Shown: positions 24,784 to 33,223, numbered from the stretch's first letter. The stretch: 64,000 nucleotides of DNA from Eubacterium limosum (GCF_000807675.2 NZ_CP019962.1:3224001-3288000), one strand, 5' to 3'. Translations and numbers: made by a program. Notes: a model not told the origin generated them from the letters alone.

Positions 24784-25149
24784 ATGGAAAAAAGAAATTA
24801 TACCTGCATTGTCTGCCCCAAAAGCTGCAAGGGTGAGCTGACCATCAAGGATGATGGTACCTTTGAAACCGCTGGCTTTGACTGCAATAACGGGAAAAAA
24901 TACGCGGTCAATGAGTATACCGATCCCAAACGGATGCTGACCACAACGGTTGCAATAGAGGACGGTATCTTTAACCTGCTGCCTGTGGTCAGCAGTGAAG
25001 AAGTCAGTAAAACGAAGCTCAGAGACTGCATCCATGCCCTTTACGGCATTGCAGTGAAAGCGCCGGTCCGGGCGGGCGATGTGGTGGTCTCGAATATTTT
25101 GGACACAGGTGTTGACATTATAGCGGCACGTGACATTAAAGCAAAGTAA
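24784..25149 (+). CDS. DUF1667 cysteine-rich protein
   Basis: The 121-residue protein begins with CIVCPKSC (residues 8-15) and has a further Cys at about 33, likely ligands for a metal or Fe-S cluster. The rest includes PVVSSEEVSKTKLRDCIHALYGI and VKAPVRAGDVVVSNILDTGVDIIA, diagnostic of DUF1667. This family regularly follows a GlpA-like and an HcnB-like gene and is thought to be an electron-transfer subunit; its biochemical role is not established. Confidence 0.88.
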   Translation: MEKRNYTCIVCPKSCKGELTIKDDGTFETAGFDCNNGKKYAVNEYTDPKRMLTTTVAIEDGIFNLLPVVSSEEVSKTKLRDCIHALYGIAVKAPVRAGDVVVSNILDTGVDIIAARDIKAK

Positions 25150-25159
25150 GGAGAATACA

Positions 25160-26569
25160 ATGAAAGAAAATATTGAAGGTTTTTTGAAAGCGGTTCAGGA
25201 AGAGCTGCCAGAGGTTACAGTGCTCCGGCGCGAGGAGGAACGCCTTATCTATGCCCATGGCTGTTATCCCAGAGAGTATAAATGGCTGCTTCAGGGGCCT
25301 TACAAGGTTCTGCCAGAAGCTATTCTCATGCCTGGAAGCACTGATGAGGTCAGCCGGATCATGGCACTCTCTCAGGAGTACAGTGTCGGCGTCATTCCTT
25401 TTGGCGGCGGCTCTGGCATTGTGGGCGGCAGTATTGCTGAAAACCATGAGGTCATGCTCGATATTAAAAATTTAAAGGAATTTGAAATTAACCCTGTCAA
25501 CTGCACTGCTGTGGGCGGCGCGGGCCTGACCGGGGCAGATTTTGAAAACATGCTGAACGAAGCAGGTTATACCTGCGGCCAGTACCCACAGTCTTTCCAG
25601 AGCGCCGTGCTGGGCGGCATGGTCGCCACGCGCGCCATAGGAACCTTCTCTACCAAATACGGTAAGATGGACGACATGGTTAACTCCCTTGAGGTGGTGC
25701 TGCCAAACGGACATGTGCTGAACACACACAAAACGCCGAAGGCATCAACCGGGCCAGAGCTGGACCAGCTGTTTTTGGGCAGCGAGGGTGTATACGGGAT
25801 TGTCACCAAGGTGGAAATGAAAATTTATCCAGTAGCCGAAAAACGCTATTTTGAAGCCTTTACCTTTAACCGTACCGAGGACGGTCTGGAAGCCATCCGC
25901 CAGTTTGTCCAGAACAATGTCCACCCGGCAGTGGTCCGTCTTTATGATGAAGAGGAAAGTGTTCCTAAAATGGAAAAATACGGCTTTGAAAAAGGCCACG
26001 TTTTTCTGGTCATCGGCTACGAAGGTCTGGAAAAGCAGGTGGATCTGGAACGGGAATACGTCCATCATTACTGTGCCTTAAATGGCGGTGTGCCTAAGGG
26101 GCCGAAGCCGGGCTATGACTGGTTCCACTCACGTTTTTCCACGAAAAAAATGCTGGATCACGACGCTATGAAGGGTGGCACAGCCGATGCCATCGAGGTG
26201 GCGGCACCCTGGGACTGCATTGCCAATGTGTGGCGTGAAATGCGCAAAGCCCTTGAGCCCATGTGCGAAAGCGTTGACTGCCACTTTTCACATGTATACC
26301 ATACTGGCGCCAGTGTTTATGTGATCTTCCACGCCCAGACCGGCGGTGACGATTACGACGGTGAAAAGCGCTATATGGAATGTCTGGACACCGCCATCCG
26401 TACCAGCCTTAAATACGGCGGCAACGTCTCACACCACCACGGCAGCGGCAAAGCCAAGGCTGAATATTTACCCCTGGAGCACGGTGAAGCAGGTATCGAG
26501 GTCATGCAGAAAATCAAGGACGCCCTTGACCCCAAGGGATTAGTGAACAAAGGAGTGCTGGGATTATGA
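25160..26569 (+). CDS. FAD-linked oxidase resembling alkyldihydroxyacetonephosphate synthase / GlcD
   Basis: The 469-residue VAO-family flavoprotein has PFGGGSGIVGGSIAE (FAD pyrophosphate loop, about 77-90) and MVATRAIGTFSTKYGKMDDMV. HFSHVYHTGASVYVIF and GGNVSHHHGSGKAK closely resemble the HFSHAY and SHHHG active-site segments of AGPS, which makes ether-linked glycerolipid precursors. Shorter GlcD/lactate-oxidase relatives share the FAD fold but not this histidine cluster so clearly. The ATG at 25160 follows AAGGAG; an upstream in-frame start overlaps DUF1667. A glycerol-phosphate-type substrate suits both the AGPS likeness and the operon. Confidence 0.8.
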   Translation: MKENIEGFLKAVQEELPEVTVLRREEERLIYAHGCYPREYKWLLQGPYKVLPEAILMPGSTDEVSRIMALSQEYSVGVIPFGGGSGIVGGSIAENHEVMLDIKNLKEFEINPVNCTAVGGAGLTGADFENMLNEAGYTCGQYPQSFQSAVLGGMVATRAIGTFSTKYGKMDDMVNSLEVVLPNGHVLNTHKTPKASTGPELDQLFLGSEGVYGIVTKVEMKIYPVAEKRYFEAFTFNRTEDGLEAIRQFVQNNVHPAVVRLYDEEESVPKMEKYGFEKGHVFLVIGYEGLEKQVDLEREYVHHYCALNGGVPKGPKPGYDWFHSRFSTKKMLDHDAMKGGTADAIEVAAPWDCIANVWREMRKALEPMCESVDCHFSHVYHTGASVYVIFHAQTGGDDYDGEKRYMECLDTAIRTSLKYGGNVSHHHGSGKAKAEYLPLEHGEAGIEVMQKIKDALDPKGLVNKGVLGL

Positions 26570-27693
26570 GAGAATTTACATTAGAACATTACGAAGACAA
26601 GCTGAACCACCAGGTGATCCATATGGACCAGGCTGTGTGCTATTGTCCGGAATTCCGGGCGAGCCATATGCTCCACGACTATCCCTCCCGCAGGCTTCAG
26701 CTGGCACGGGCGGTTTTCAAAGACGAAATGGCCCCCAATGACTACATCGCGGGGCTGGTATTCCAGAGTATCCTGTCACGCCAGGGAGAGCGCTGGCAGA
26801 ACTTTGGCGAAAACCCCGAGGATTTGACAGACGTCATGATCCTCAGCCGTGAGCTGATGTTAAAAAAGGGTTTTGGCACCCAAATCGCCGAATCGCTTAA
26901 AGATACCCTGAAGGCAGGCGGTGGACATATCCTGAAAACCGACGCAGAGGCACTCAGACAGTGGCAGGAGGCTGTCCCGGTGCTTGAGGGCAGCGGTAAT
27001 TTTCTCTTCCTGGACGACGCCACAGCCACCCTCGCCGCTGACAGCGCGTCTGGGCTGGGCCAGTGGTTTAAGGCGAGAGGCATTGCCTTTGAGCCGGAGA
27101 CTGCGCCGGTTTTTGCAGGCTGGGAATACTTTGCCTATGGTATGGTGGACGAGGGGATTAAATATCTGGAAGGCCTGGTCAGCGGGCTTCAGGAAAAGGG
27201 GATAGAAGTCGTATATACCCTTTCAGGCCAGACCACCTATCTGCTGACACAGTTTGCAGAAAAGCTGGGGATCAGCGTTCCCTTTGAGGTAGTTTACCTT
27301 CCTGACGAGCTGAAGCTGCTTAAAATCGAAGCGCCCTCTTACTTTTACGGCGGCAGCTTTAACTGCCGTTTCCTGAGAAACGGCCAGGCCCTCAATGCGC
27401 TTGCCATCAACAGCGACGAGACACCAATCGCCACCAGTATGGAATTTTTACCATTGCTGAAGGCAGATAAGCGCGTCAATGTTTTAAATATCTGGCAGAA
27501 ACCCCTTGGCGCAGAATACCACCTGATCGGTTTTGACGCGGAGATGGCAGCGCTTATTCAGAAAGATGCCCTCGCAGACATTGAAAAAGCCGGAGCAAAG
27601 CAGATTGTCGTCTTTGAGCCCTATGCCTATGCGGCGTTAAAGACAGCGATGCCTGACAAGACAGTCCTTTACTACCTTGAATGTTTACAATAA
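26566..27693 (+). CDS. GlpC/HdrB-like protein lacking cluster cysteines
   Basis: This 375-residue protein overlaps the upstream stop by four bases. Its second half can be laid over the CCG (HdrB/GlpC) domains: VFAGWEYFAYGMVDEGIKYL falls where PCCGxPxxxxG is expected, and VVYTLSGQTTYLL and VVFEPYAYAALK where VVTxCxxCxxxL is expected. The cysteines are replaced in each case. Only four cysteines exist (about residues 25, 27, 267 and 373), so the usual cubane or noncubane cluster probably cannot form. It may be a structural subunit of the flavoenzyme. The homology is my reading of the pattern; a profile search is needed to confirm it. Confidence 0.55.
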   Translation: MREFTLEHYEDKLNHQVIHMDQAVCYCPEFRASHMLHDYPSRRLQLARAVFKDEMAPNDYIAGLVFQSILSRQGERWQNFGENPEDLTDVMILSRELMLKKGFGTQIAESLKDTLKAGGGHILKTDAEALRQWQEAVPVLEGSGNFLFLDDATATLAADSASGLGQWFKARGIAFEPETAPVFAGWEYFAYGMVDEGIKYLEGLVSGLQEKGIEVVYTLSGQTTYLLTQFAEKLGISVPFEVVYLPDELKLLKIEAPSYFYGGSFNCRFLRNGQALNALAINSDETPIATSMEFLPLLKADKRVNVLNIWQKPLGAEYHLIGFDAEMAALIQKDALADIEKAGAKQIVVFEPYAYAALKTAMPDKTVLYYLECLQ

Positions 27694-27745
27694 AAAAGAA
27701 ACAGCTTCTCAGAGTTTTTCAGAGAAGCTGTTTCTTTTTACGCTC
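27693..27745. terminator. Perfect 18-bp terminator shared by convergent genes
   Basis: AAAAAGAAACAGCTTCTC (27693-27710) pairs perfectly with GAGAAGCTGTTTCTTTTT (27722-27739) across an 11-base loop. It begins at the stop of the glycerol operon. The right arm and loop also encode the last residues (RNSFSEKL) and the stop of the RodA gene on the minus strand. Confidence 0.9.
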
Positions 27746-28863
27746 AGAATAAAGCCCGCACAGAGAAAAGCGCCCATAAGTGAGGAGCCTCCGCTGCTGA
27801 AGAATGGGAGGGGCAGCCCGATAACCGGCATCAGTTCAATGTTCATTCCGATGTTGATCACCGCTTCAGCAAGAAAAAGGGTAAAGACGCCAACAGCAAT
27901 GGTACGTCCTCTGAAGTCATGGCTTCTTATGCCGATGGACAGGGTTTTGTACAGAATGCCTGCCAGCAACAAAATCAGGATGGCACAGCCCGCAAGACCC
28001 ATGACCTCAGCCAGATGCGAAAAGATAAAATCATTATTAGCGGCGGGAATGTAGGTCGTATCGGGTTTGAAAAGGCCCAGACCAAAGAGCCCGCCTGCCT
28101 TAATGGCGGCCAGCCCCTGGTTTTGCTGGTATAGAATGGACTCCAGCGTCAGGCTGTCCAGCCTTCCGGGGGCAAAAACTGCCAGTATACGTGCCCTCTG
28201 GTAACCAGCCATCAGATGCCAGACGATCGGCACAGCTGCCAGTGCCGCAGCCGCAGTGCCGATAAAATAACGCAGCTTGTGCTTAACCGACAAAAACATG
28301 ACCAGCCCCGTGACAAAAAAGATCAGCGCGGTGCCATCGTCACCCTGAAGGTGAATCAGGACAACCGGAGTCAGCAGATGGGCGATCAGACCAGCGACTG
28401 CCAGGGGGGCATCGGTATGGCGCACTGCGTACAGATGGAGAGAAAAAGTCAGGATAAAGCTTGATTTTGCCAGCTCGGTGGGCTGAAGGGCCAGGCCGAA
28501 GGGCAGGCGTATCCAGCAATAGGCGCCGGTATCGCCGGGGCTTACGCCAAAAGGGCCCGCCCGCAGAAAGGTCAGCAGCACCAACAGCCAGATCGCAGCC
28601 GTGTAGGTTATCCAGAGCGGTGTCATCCGGTGATAGTCCATACGGCTTATGATCAGGGCGCAGGAGAGACCTGCCGCCACAGCCAGCAGCTGGATCAGGG
28701 CTACACGATATTTTACAAGAAATTCCCAGAAGCCGGGAGCAGGGGCAGGGGAGACGCTGTTGCACCACGAAAGGAGCAGCGTGACAGACAGCAGTGAACA
28801 GGCTGCTATCAACAGAAGATAAAAACCATCGGTGTCTCTTAAAAATGCTTTGAGCTTAGCCAT
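27709..28863 (-). CDS. RodA/FtsW-family (SEDS) protein
   Basis: The 384-residue integral membrane protein has about ten hydrophobic helices and SEDS features: GAYCWIRLPFGLALQPTELAK (the W-I-x-LP-x-QPxE region), LIHLQGDDGTALIFF, the acidic catalytic-type segment FIFSHLAEVMGL and the C-terminal GLPLPFFSSGGSSLMGAF. SEDS proteins polymerise peptidoglycan with a class B PBP. It is closer to RodA/SpoVE than to FtsW by eye, but no PBP gene is beside it. It reads convergently into the glycerol operon. Confidence 0.85.
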   Translation of the reverse strand: MAKLKAFLRDTDGFYLLLIAACSLLSVTLLLSWCNSVSPAPAPGFWEFLVKYRVALIQLLAVAAGLSCALIISRMDYHRMTPLWITYTAAIWLLVLLTFLRAGPFGVSPGDTGAYCWIRLPFGLALQPTELAKSSFILTFSLHLYAVRHTDAPLAVAGLIAHLLTPVVLIHLQGDDGTALIFFVTGLVMFLSVKHKLRYFIGTAAAALAAVPIVWHLMAGYQRARILAVFAPGRLDSLTLESILYQQNQGLAAIKAGGLFGLGLFKPDTTYIPAANNDFIFSHLAEVMGLAGCAILILLLAGILYKTLSIGIRSHDFRGRTIAVGVFTLFLAEAVINIGMNIELMPVIGLPLPFFSSGGSSLMGAFLCAGFILSVKRNSFSEKL

Positions 28864-28949
28864 GCCGCGCCTCCTCCCTTTTATGGTCTAGTTTACGCCT
28901 GAATACTTGTAAAAAACTGTAATTTATTTAACGCTTCAGAAAAAATCAA

Positions 28950-28978
28950 TAAAAAAGCAGGCAATTTATATGCCTGCT
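28950..28978 (-). terminator. Terminator of the iron alcohol dehydrogenase
   Basis: On the minus strand AGCAGGCA and TGCCTGCT (plus 28956-28963 and 28971-28978) form an 8-bp stem followed by a T-run. Confidence 0.8.
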
Positions 28979-28991
28979 CATATTTGTTTCC

Positions 28992-30209
28992 TTACTCTGG
29001 CTGCTCAGGAGTAACCAGCTCTTCAAGCATGGCGACACATTCGTCATAATCCATGATTTTGGGGACTGGATAGGTTGGATTGGCTTCCTTGAGCACACGC
29101 TTGGCCAGCTCAGGAATATCCTCGATGCGCAGCGCATCAATGGTTTCCGGAATCCCCATATTGGCGTTCATTTCCTTAATCCGGTCGATAAAGCGATAGG
29201 ACAGAATTTCCTCGCTGTCCCAAGGTTCGCCAAGGCCGGCGCACAGGGCAAGCTCAGAAAGCTTTTTTTGGGCCGCGTCTCTGGAAAACTCCAGAATGTG
29301 CGGCAGGATAACCGCGTTGGCAAAGCCGTGGGCCACACCGTAAAAACCGCCTAAATTGTGGGCGATGGCGTGGACATAGCCCACATAGGCCCGGGTAAAG
29401 GCAAGGCCTGCGTCAAAGGAGGCGACAGACATATTCTGGCGAAGCTTCAGGTTAGAGCCGTCTTTGTAAACTGCTTCCAGATCACGTATAATGACCTCGG
29501 TAGCCGCGAGCGCTTTTTCCTTGACAAAGGGCGCGTCATAGTGGCCGATATAGGCTTCGACGGCATGTGTAAGCGCATCCATGCCGGTGCTGGCGGTGAG
29601 AGCCGGCGGCAGGCCGACCATGAGCTCAGGGTCCAGCACGGTTGCCAGTGGCACGAGCTTGGGGTCGTTGATGGCAAATTTTTCGTGATTTGAGGTATCG
29701 GTAATAACCGCACAAACAGTGGCCTCAGAGCCGGTGCCTGCCGTGGTAGGAACGGCAAAGAACGGCGGGAGGCGGTGTGTCAGCTTGAACAGGCCCTTCA
29801 TTTTTGGGATCGGCTTGTCATTGGTGACCTTGGCGGCCACGATTTTAGCGCAGTCCATGGAGGAACCGCCGCCAAAGGCAATGACACCGTCACAGCCTTC
29901 GGTATAGTAGGCTTCCAGCCCGTCATAAATATTTTCGAAGGTCGGGTTGGGCTGAACGCCGTCAAAGACAGAATAGTCGATGCCCGCTTTTTTCAGGGCT
30001 TCAAGGAATCCGTCGAGCAGTCCCATCTCCATTAAAGGTTTATCAGTAATAACGAGCGCTTTGTGGACATCACAGAGCGAAATAATTTCCGGGAAACGTT
30101 TGACCATTCCAGGGCCTACCAGGCTTGGTGGAATGGGGAGCTTGAGTACATTTAATACACCTTTCATCATAATATGCGATGTCCGGTACGGAATCGTCAT
30201 CAGGTTCAT
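28992..30209 (-). CDS. Iron-containing alcohol dehydrogenase
   Basis: The 405-residue enzyme has the type III alcohol dehydrogenase NAD motif GVIAFGGGSSMDCAK (about 100) and AVPTTAGTGSEATVCAVIT. Metal ligands are expected in STGMDALTHAVEAYIG (Asp, His) and AIAHNLGGFYGVAHGFANA (His residues). It reduces or oxidises a simple alcohol or polyol in the cytoplasm. The ATG at 30209 is chosen because AAGGAG lies 8 bases upstream; a GTG at 30218 is in frame. The promoter at 30241-30269 serves it. The substrate is not evident. Confidence 0.9.
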   Translation of the reverse strand: MNLMTIPYRTSHIMMKGVLNVLKLPIPPSLVGPGMVKRFPEIISLCDVHKALVITDKPLMEMGLLDGFLEALKKAGIDYSVFDGVQPNPTFENIYDGLEAYYTEGCDGVIAFGGGSSMDCAKIVAAKVTNDKPIPKMKGLFKLTHRLPPFFAVPTTAGTGSEATVCAVITDTSNHEKFAINDPKLVPLATVLDPELMVGLPPALTASTGMDALTHAVEAYIGHYDAPFVKEKALAATEVIIRDLEAVYKDGSNLKLRQNMSVASFDAGLAFTRAYVGYVHAIAHNLGGFYGVAHGFANAVILPHILEFSRDAAQKKLSELALCAGLGEPWDSEEILSYRFIDRIKEMNANMGIPETIDALRIEDIPELAKRVLKEANPTYPVPKIMDYDECVAMLEELVTPEQPE

Positions 30210-30240
30210 AAGATTCACTCCTTCACTTTGTTATAGTCTC

Positions 30241-30269
30241 ATTTTAAACGCTAAAAGTGTGCGGGTCAA
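30241..30269 (-). promoter_or_regulatory. Promoter of the iron alcohol dehydrogenase
   Basis: Minus-strand TTGACC (plus 30264-30269), a 17-base spacer and TAAAAT (plus 30241-30246). Confidence 0.6.
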
Positions 30270-30301
30270 GGAGAATTAAAAAACTGTTAAAAATATTGGG
30301 A

Positions 30302-30330
30302 TTGCGGCAAGGAAAAATCAAGGTTATAAT
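30302..30330 (+). promoter_or_regulatory. Promoter of the amidohydrolase
   Basis: TTGCGG (30302-30307), a 17-base spacer and TATAAT (30325-30330), 30 bases before the ATG; it is divergent from the dehydrogenase promoter. Confidence 0.6.
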
Positions 30331-30360
30331 AGGTAGAAAAGATTAACAGAGGTGAAAGTT

Positions 30361-31167
30361 ATGTTAATAGATACACATGTCCATCTGTTTCCGGACAAGC
30401 TTTGCCCGAAAACCATTGAAAAGCTGGCAAAGACCGACCCAAACCACCATCTGACCTATTATGGCGACGGGAGCCTGGGCTGTGCAGAAAAAAATATGAA
30501 GGAATGGGGCGTTGATCTGGGCGTTATGCTGCCCATCGCTACCAACCCGCACCAGCAGAAAAGCGTCAACGATTTTGCGGCCTATGTCCAGGATCACAGC
30601 GATGCGTTTATCAGCTTTGGCACCATCCATCCCGACGCGCCAGACTATATTGAAGAGCTCAGCCGCATTGTGGAAATGGGATTTCACGGCATAAAGCTCC
30701 ACCCCGATTACCAGGGATTTTTCATCAATGAAAAGCGGCTGTACCCAATGTACCAGGCCATCAGTGACCGAAAGCTGCCGGTGGTATTTCATACCGGGTA
30801 TGACCCCATCTCACCTGGCTGCATCCATGCCACGCCAGAGGCCGTGGTAGAAATGGCCCGGGAATTTCCAGAGCTGGCTATTATCGCCGCCCACACTGGC
30901 GGTCTGTACTTTGGCAATCCGCCGCAGGATATTTATCTGGATACCCCCAACGTAACCTTTGATACGGCCATTGCATCCTATACCTTTTCCCCTGAAGCCT
31001 ACAGGCGTCTGATCGACATCTACGGCGCCGAACGGTTTATCTTTGCCACAGATAACCCCTGGGGAGACGCGGCCAAAGATCTGGCATTTTTTGAGGCAGT
31101 GGGTCTGACCCGGGATGAAAGGGAGCTGATTTTTCACGAAAACGCCGAAAGGCTCATTGGAATTTGA
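30361..31167 (+). CDS. Amidohydrolase-family metal-dependent hydrolase
   Basis: The 268-residue protein starts LIDTHVHLFPDK, the HxH metal motif of the amidohydrolase superfamily. It continues with FHGIKLHPDYQGF (Lys or His ligand region), LPVVFHTGYD, IIAAHTGGLYFG and FIFATDNPWGD (catalytic Asp). It resembles the PF04909 TIM-barrel hydrolases and decarboxylases. An in-frame GTG at 30352 is part of the AGAGGTG ribosome site, so the ATG at 30361 is preferred. Substrate unknown; no operon partners. Confidence 0.85.
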   Translation: MLIDTHVHLFPDKLCPKTIEKLAKTDPNHHLTYYGDGSLGCAEKNMKEWGVDLGVMLPIATNPHQQKSVNDFAAYVQDHSDAFISFGTIHPDAPDYIEELSRIVEMGFHGIKLHPDYQGFFINEKRLYPMYQAISDRKLPVVFHTGYDPISPGCIHATPEAVVEMAREFPELAIIAAHTGGLYFGNPPQDIYLDTPNVTFDTAIASYTFSPEAYRRLIDIYGAERFIFATDNPWGDAAKDLAFFEAVGLTRDERELIFHENAERLIGI

Positions 31168-31176
31168 CAGACCGTG

Positions 31177-31205
31177 TTGACAGCTGTCCGAAATGCTGTT
31201 ATAAT
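31177..31205 (+). promoter_or_regulatory. Consensus SigA promoter of the ABC-F attenuator
   Basis: TTGACA (31177-31182), a 17-base spacer and TATAAT (31200-31205) match the consensus exactly. Initiation near 31212 gives a leader of about 390 bases before the ABC-F start. Confidence 0.88.
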
Positions 31206-31241
31206 GACTTCGAAATCTAAAAGAGAACAGGAGATGTGAAG

Positions 31242-31262
31242 ATGCGTAATTTTTCTTGCTAA
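31242..31262 (+). CDS. Leader peptide MRNFSC
   Basis: A six-codon frame (ATG CGT AAT TTT TCT TGC TAA) stands 8 bases after AGGAG (31229-31233) in the ABC-F leader. Its last codons (31249-31260) pair with 31319-31330. The peptide probably serves only as a place for antibiotic-stalled ribosomes, as in known leaders of ribosome-protection genes. Confidence 0.75.
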   Translation: MRNFSC

Positions 31263-31470
31263 ATATTTTAATATGGAAGTGTGCCAGTCCGCTTTGCCGG
31301 GTCTTTTTGGTGTGCTTCAGCAAGAAAGATAACGATCTGATCGCTCATAAAATATAGACAGAGGTGACAGACAAATTCGGTCCGTCACGGTATGTCAGGA
31401 TACTTTCCTGATGACATCTGCGCATTTTTTGAACCGCAAGAAGGTTATTATACTTTCTTGCGGTTTTTTG
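31249..31470 (+). promoter_or_regulatory. Ribosome-mediated attenuator of the ABC-F gene
   Basis: Four segments can pair in two ways. Segment 1 (31249-31260, in the leader peptide) pairs with segment 2 (31319-31330) over 12 positions including one G-U. Segment 3 (31432-31444) pairs with segment 4 (31453-31465) to make the terminator, followed by TTTTTT. Alternatively segment 2 GCAAGAAAG (31320-31328) pairs perfectly with CTTTCTTGC (31453-31461) in segment 4, which would destroy the terminator. A ribosome stalled on the leader peptide would cover segment 1 and so switch on the gene. Two small hairpins (about 31361-31389 and 31393-31417) lie between. Confidence 0.8.
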
Positions 31471-31604
31471 GCGTTTGATGTTTTGTCCAAATGTGCCAGA
31501 GCAAATCTGGCAGCAAATAAGAAGCGTTAGCGGATGAAACGAATGAATGTTGCAGAGAAAGGCTTTCACTGCGGCATGTGATCCTTTTTATCAGGAGGTT
31601 AAAT

Positions 31605-33092
31605 ATGTCTTTAATAAATGTATCGAATCTGACTTTTGGCTACGACGGAAGCTATGATACGATTTTTGAAAAAGTGTCCTTTCAGCTTGACACCAACTGG
31701 AAGCTGGGCTTTACCGGGCGCAACGGTAAAGGGAAGACTACTTTTTTAAAGCTTTTGATGGGCCAGTATGAATACAGCGGTACCATTGCAGCGTCGGTTG
31801 ATTTTTCTTATTTTCCCTTTAAAGTTGAGCAGAGAGAGCGGAATACTATCGACATGGTGGATTCACTAAATGGAAATTACGCGTTCTGGGAGCTCCAGAG
31901 AGAGCTTTCCATGCTGGAGGTTGACTACGATGTCCTGTACCGGCCCTTTAGCACATTAAGCGAGGGAGAACAGACCAAGGTGCTGCTGGCGGTTCTCTTT
32001 CTGAGAGAAAACCAGTTCCTGCTCATTGATGAGCCCACCAATCATCTGGATATGGCGTCAAGAGAGCTGGTAGGACAGTACCTGAACACCAAGCGCGGGT
32101 TTATCCTGGTTTCTCATGACCGCTATTTTCTGGACCAGTGCGTGGACCATATTCTGTCCATTAACAATACAGATATTGAGGTGCAGCGGGGAAATTACAC
32201 ATCATGGGTGCAGAATAAAGAGCGGCAGGACCAGTACGAGATGGGGGAAAATGAAAAACTGAAAAAAGAAATTGCGAAAATGACCACAGCAGCCAGACGG
32301 ACCGCCGGATGGTCGGACGCTGTGGAAAAAACAAAGAAAGGCGCGAGCAGAAAGCTTGTAGCAGGCCTGAAGCCAGACCGCGGCTACGTGGGGCATAAGG
32401 CCGCAAAAATGATGAAGCGCTCAAAGGTTACAGAGGCGAGAAAGGAAAAAGCCATTGAGGAAAAGTCAAAGCTGCTGAAAAATATTGACTGGGCCGATGA
32501 GCTTGCCATAAAAACCCTGAGCTATCCTAAAAACAGGCTGATCGAAGCCAGAGGGCTGTCCATCACCTACGATGGAGATGCGGTTTTTGAGGATGTCAGC
32601 TTTGAGGTGAACCGGGGCGACCGGGTGGCCCTCAGCGGTAAAAACGGATGTGGAAAATCCAGTATCCTGAAAGCAGTTTTGGGTGAGAAAATCTGTCACA
32701 GAGGAGATCTCATCATTGGAACAAATCTTGAATACTCTTATATTTCCCAGGACACCTCATTTCTGGCCGGGAGCCTGAGAAATTATATCCGTGAAAACAG
32801 CCTTGACGAGAGCCTGCTCAAGGCGGTTCTCAGAAAGCTGGGCTTTTCCAGAGAGCAGTTTGACAAACGTCTTGAGGACTACAGCAGCGGTCAGAAAAAG
32901 AAAGTGCTGCTGGCAGCAAGCCTGTGCAAACCGGCCCATCTCTATATCTGGGACGAGCCGCTGAACTTTATTGATGTGCTGTCCCGCATACAGATCGAGC
33001 ATTTGATCTGTCAGTATGAGCCGACCATGCTTTTTGTGGAGCATGACCGCATGTTTATGGAAAATGTGGCGACAAAGGTAGTAGCTTTGTAG
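31605..33092 (+). CDS. ABC-F ribosomal protection protein (Lsa/Vga-like)
   Basis: The 495-residue protein has two ATPase domains in one chain and no membrane helices. Domain 1 has GFTGRNGKGKTTFLKLL, LSEGEQTKVLLAVLFL and LLIDEPTNHLDM; domain 2 has ALSGKNGCGKSSILKAV, YSSGQKKKVLLAASL and LYIWDEPLNFIDV. A charged linker of about 80 residues, the antibiotic-resistance or P-site-tRNA interaction motif, joins them. It resembles the Lsa/Vga group, which frees ribosomes from lincosamides, pleuromutilins and streptogramin A. AGGAGG lies 6 bases before the ATG. An attenuator with a leader peptide precedes it, in keeping with drug induction. The precise drug range is not predictable. Confidence 0.88.
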   Translation: MSLINVSNLTFGYDGSYDTIFEKVSFQLDTNWKLGFTGRNGKGKTTFLKLLMGQYEYSGTIAASVDFSYFPFKVEQRERNTIDMVDSLNGNYAFWELQRELSMLEVDYDVLYRPFSTLSEGEQTKVLLAVLFLRENQFLLIDEPTNHLDMASRELVGQYLNTKRGFILVSHDRYFLDQCVDHILSINNTDIEVQRGNYTSWVQNKERQDQYEMGENEKLKKEIAKMTTAARRTAGWSDAVEKTKKGASRKLVAGLKPDRGYVGHKAAKMMKRSKVTEARKEKAIEEKSKLLKNIDWADELAIKTLSYPKNRLIEARGLSITYDGDAVFEDVSFEVNRGDRVALSGKNGCGKSSILKAVLGEKICHRGDLIIGTNLEYSYISQDTSFLAGSLRNYIRENSLDESLLKAVLRKLGFSREQFDKRLEDYSSGQKKKVLLAASLCKPAHLYIWDEPLNFIDVLSRIQIEHLICQYEPTMLFVEHDRMFMENVATKVVAL

Positions 33093-33159
33093 ACTGCCTT
33101 AAAAATCTTTAAGAAATAAGAATGAAATCGTAACCTCAAAATATTTTAACATAAAACTA

Positions 33160-33188
33160 TTTACAATTGAAAACATTTCGGATATACT
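33160..33188 (+). promoter_or_regulatory. Promoter of the fatty acid synthesis operon
   Basis: TTTACA (33160-33165), a 17-base spacer and TATACT (33183-33188), 36 bases before the acp start. No FapR-type long inverted repeat is obvious around it. Confidence 0.7.
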
Positions 33189-33223
33189 TTTAACCTGTAA
33201 GTAATTTTAAGGAGGACGTAATT

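Noticed and set aside
33093-33223. FapR operator before the fatty acid operon
   Set aside because: No convincing long inverted repeat overlaps the promoter; only the -35/-10 boxes and the ribosome site can be supported.
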